Shown in pieces: positions 62,885 through 63,221 of a DNA stretch of 63,221 bases. The notes under the pieces are model-generated. The model saw only the letters and a program-made list of their open reading frames with translations. It made no database searches and was not told the origin of the DNA. This DNA is from Burkholderiaceae bacterium. Lineage in GTDB: Bacteria > Pseudomonadota > Gammaproteobacteria > Burkholderiales > Burkholderiaceae_C. The stretch covers positions 1-63,221 of the forward strand of contig JAURWR010000090.1 of the NCBI GenBank assembly GCA_030654805.1, given 5' to 3'. The first letter of the stretch is position 1; each line of letters opens with the position of its first letter. A program made the position numbers and the translations under genes.

Positions 62885-63221
62885 TCAACGCAGCGTCGGG
62901 CTCGGCAGTGCATGCTCGAACGCGGCAGGCACCCCGCTCGCGTGATGCGCCAGGCGGGCGTTCTCGTTCGGCTGGAACACCCCCATGCGTTCGAGCCAGC
63001 TCTCGAACTCCGGCGCGGGCCGCAGCCCGAGCACGCGACGCGCATACAGCGCGTCGTGAAAGGAGGTGGTCTGGTAGTTCAGCATCACGTCGTCGGAACC
63101 GGGGATGCCCATGATGAAGCTGCAACCGGCGACGCCCAGCACGGTCAGCAGCACGTCCATGTCGTTCTGGTCGGCCTCGGCGTGGTTGGTGTAGCAGATG
63201 TCGCAGCCCATCGGCAGGCCG
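62885..63221 (-). CDS. eutB: Ethanolamine ammonia-lyase large subunit (C-terminal part)
   Basis: The frame is open to the right edge of the window, so only about 111 C-terminal residues are present. They include GLPMGCDICYTNHAEADQNDMD, IMGIPGSDDVMLNYQTTSFHDALYARRVLGLRPAPEFE and WLERMGVF, which are typical of EutB. The large subunit holds the catalytic barrel for ethanolamine deamination, and eutC follows as its partner. Confidence 0.95.
   Translation of the reverse strand, partial: GLPMGCDICYTNHAEADQNDMDVLLTVLGVAGCSFIMGIPGSDDVMLNYQTTSFHDALYARRVLGLRPAPEFESWLERMGVFQPNENARLAHHASGVPAAFEHALPSPTLR

Noticed and set aside
1-63221. CRISPR arrays, tRNA or rRNA genes, insertion sequences, integrases
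   Set aside because: No spaced direct repeats, cloverleaf-like segments or transposase or integrase motifs were recognised while reading both strands.

Overview
The window comes from a GC-rich betaproteobacterium, most likely of the order Burkholderiales (Leptothrix/Rubrivivax/Ideonella-like). This is inferred from the gmk-rpoZ-spoT-greB block at 31.6-35.4 kb and from a complete exosortase A (XrtA/PEP-CTERM) exopolysaccharide locus, an arrangement typical of environmental, floc- or biofilm-forming members. No tRNA, rRNA, CRISPR array, insertion sequence or phage gene was recognised.

Region 1 (about 0.4-31.4 kb) is the XrtA locus. A long run of minus-strand genes reads from a polysaccharide-export lipoprotein (24.8 kb) down to a family 2 glycosyltransferase (0.4 kb). 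In order it encodes the export lipoprotein, a chain-length determinant, a tyrosine autokinase with a (YG)5 tail, an outer-membrane beta-barrel candidate, an ExeA-like ATPase, UDP-GlcNAc 2-epimerase, polysaccharide deacetylase, a FemAB-like protein, glycosyltransferases, exosortase A fused to an EpsI domain, an asparagine-synthase-like amidotransferase, a methyltransferase, a CapK/PaaK-like ligase, an O-antigen-ligase-like protein, a deacetylase-like protein and an N-acetyltransferase. Upstream lie the regulator pair PrsK (minus) and PrsR (minus), the initiating polyprenyl glycosylphosphotransferase (plus) and a trypsin-like protease (plus). No protein with a PEP-CTERM sorting tail is encoded here, so the exosortase substrates lie elsewhere.

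Region 2 (31.6-35.4 kb) is housekeeping: guanylate kinase, RNA polymerase omega, a bifunctional (p)ppGpp synthetase/hydrolase and, convergent to it, GreB.

Region 3 (35.7-61.9 kb) is a second, mostly plus-strand polysaccharide locus of Wzx/Wzy type. It holds EpsF/EpsG-like chain-length control, glycosyltransferases, a GH16 glycanase, polymerase, acyltransferase, a nitroreductase-like protein, flippase and pyruvyltransferase. It then has an acyl-modification module (SGNH hydrolase, MBOAT, AlgJ-like SGNH protein, acyl carrier protein, MaoC hydratase, SDR, FkbH-like enzyme) and finally a monotopic sugar-phosphate transferase and a glycosyltransferase. Two glycosyltransferase genes lie on the opposite strand. 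One plus-strand glycosyltransferase is broken by an exact 17-bp tandem duplication. No outer-membrane exporter is present in this second locus. The acyl module is the most unusual part: it combines carrier-protein-based acyl synthesis with periplasmic O-acylation machinery.

Region 4 (61.9-63.2 kb) is metabolic: eutC and the 3' end of eutB (ethanolamine ammonia-lyase), on the minus strand. The 3' end of eutC overlaps the last glycosyltransferase gene tail to tail.
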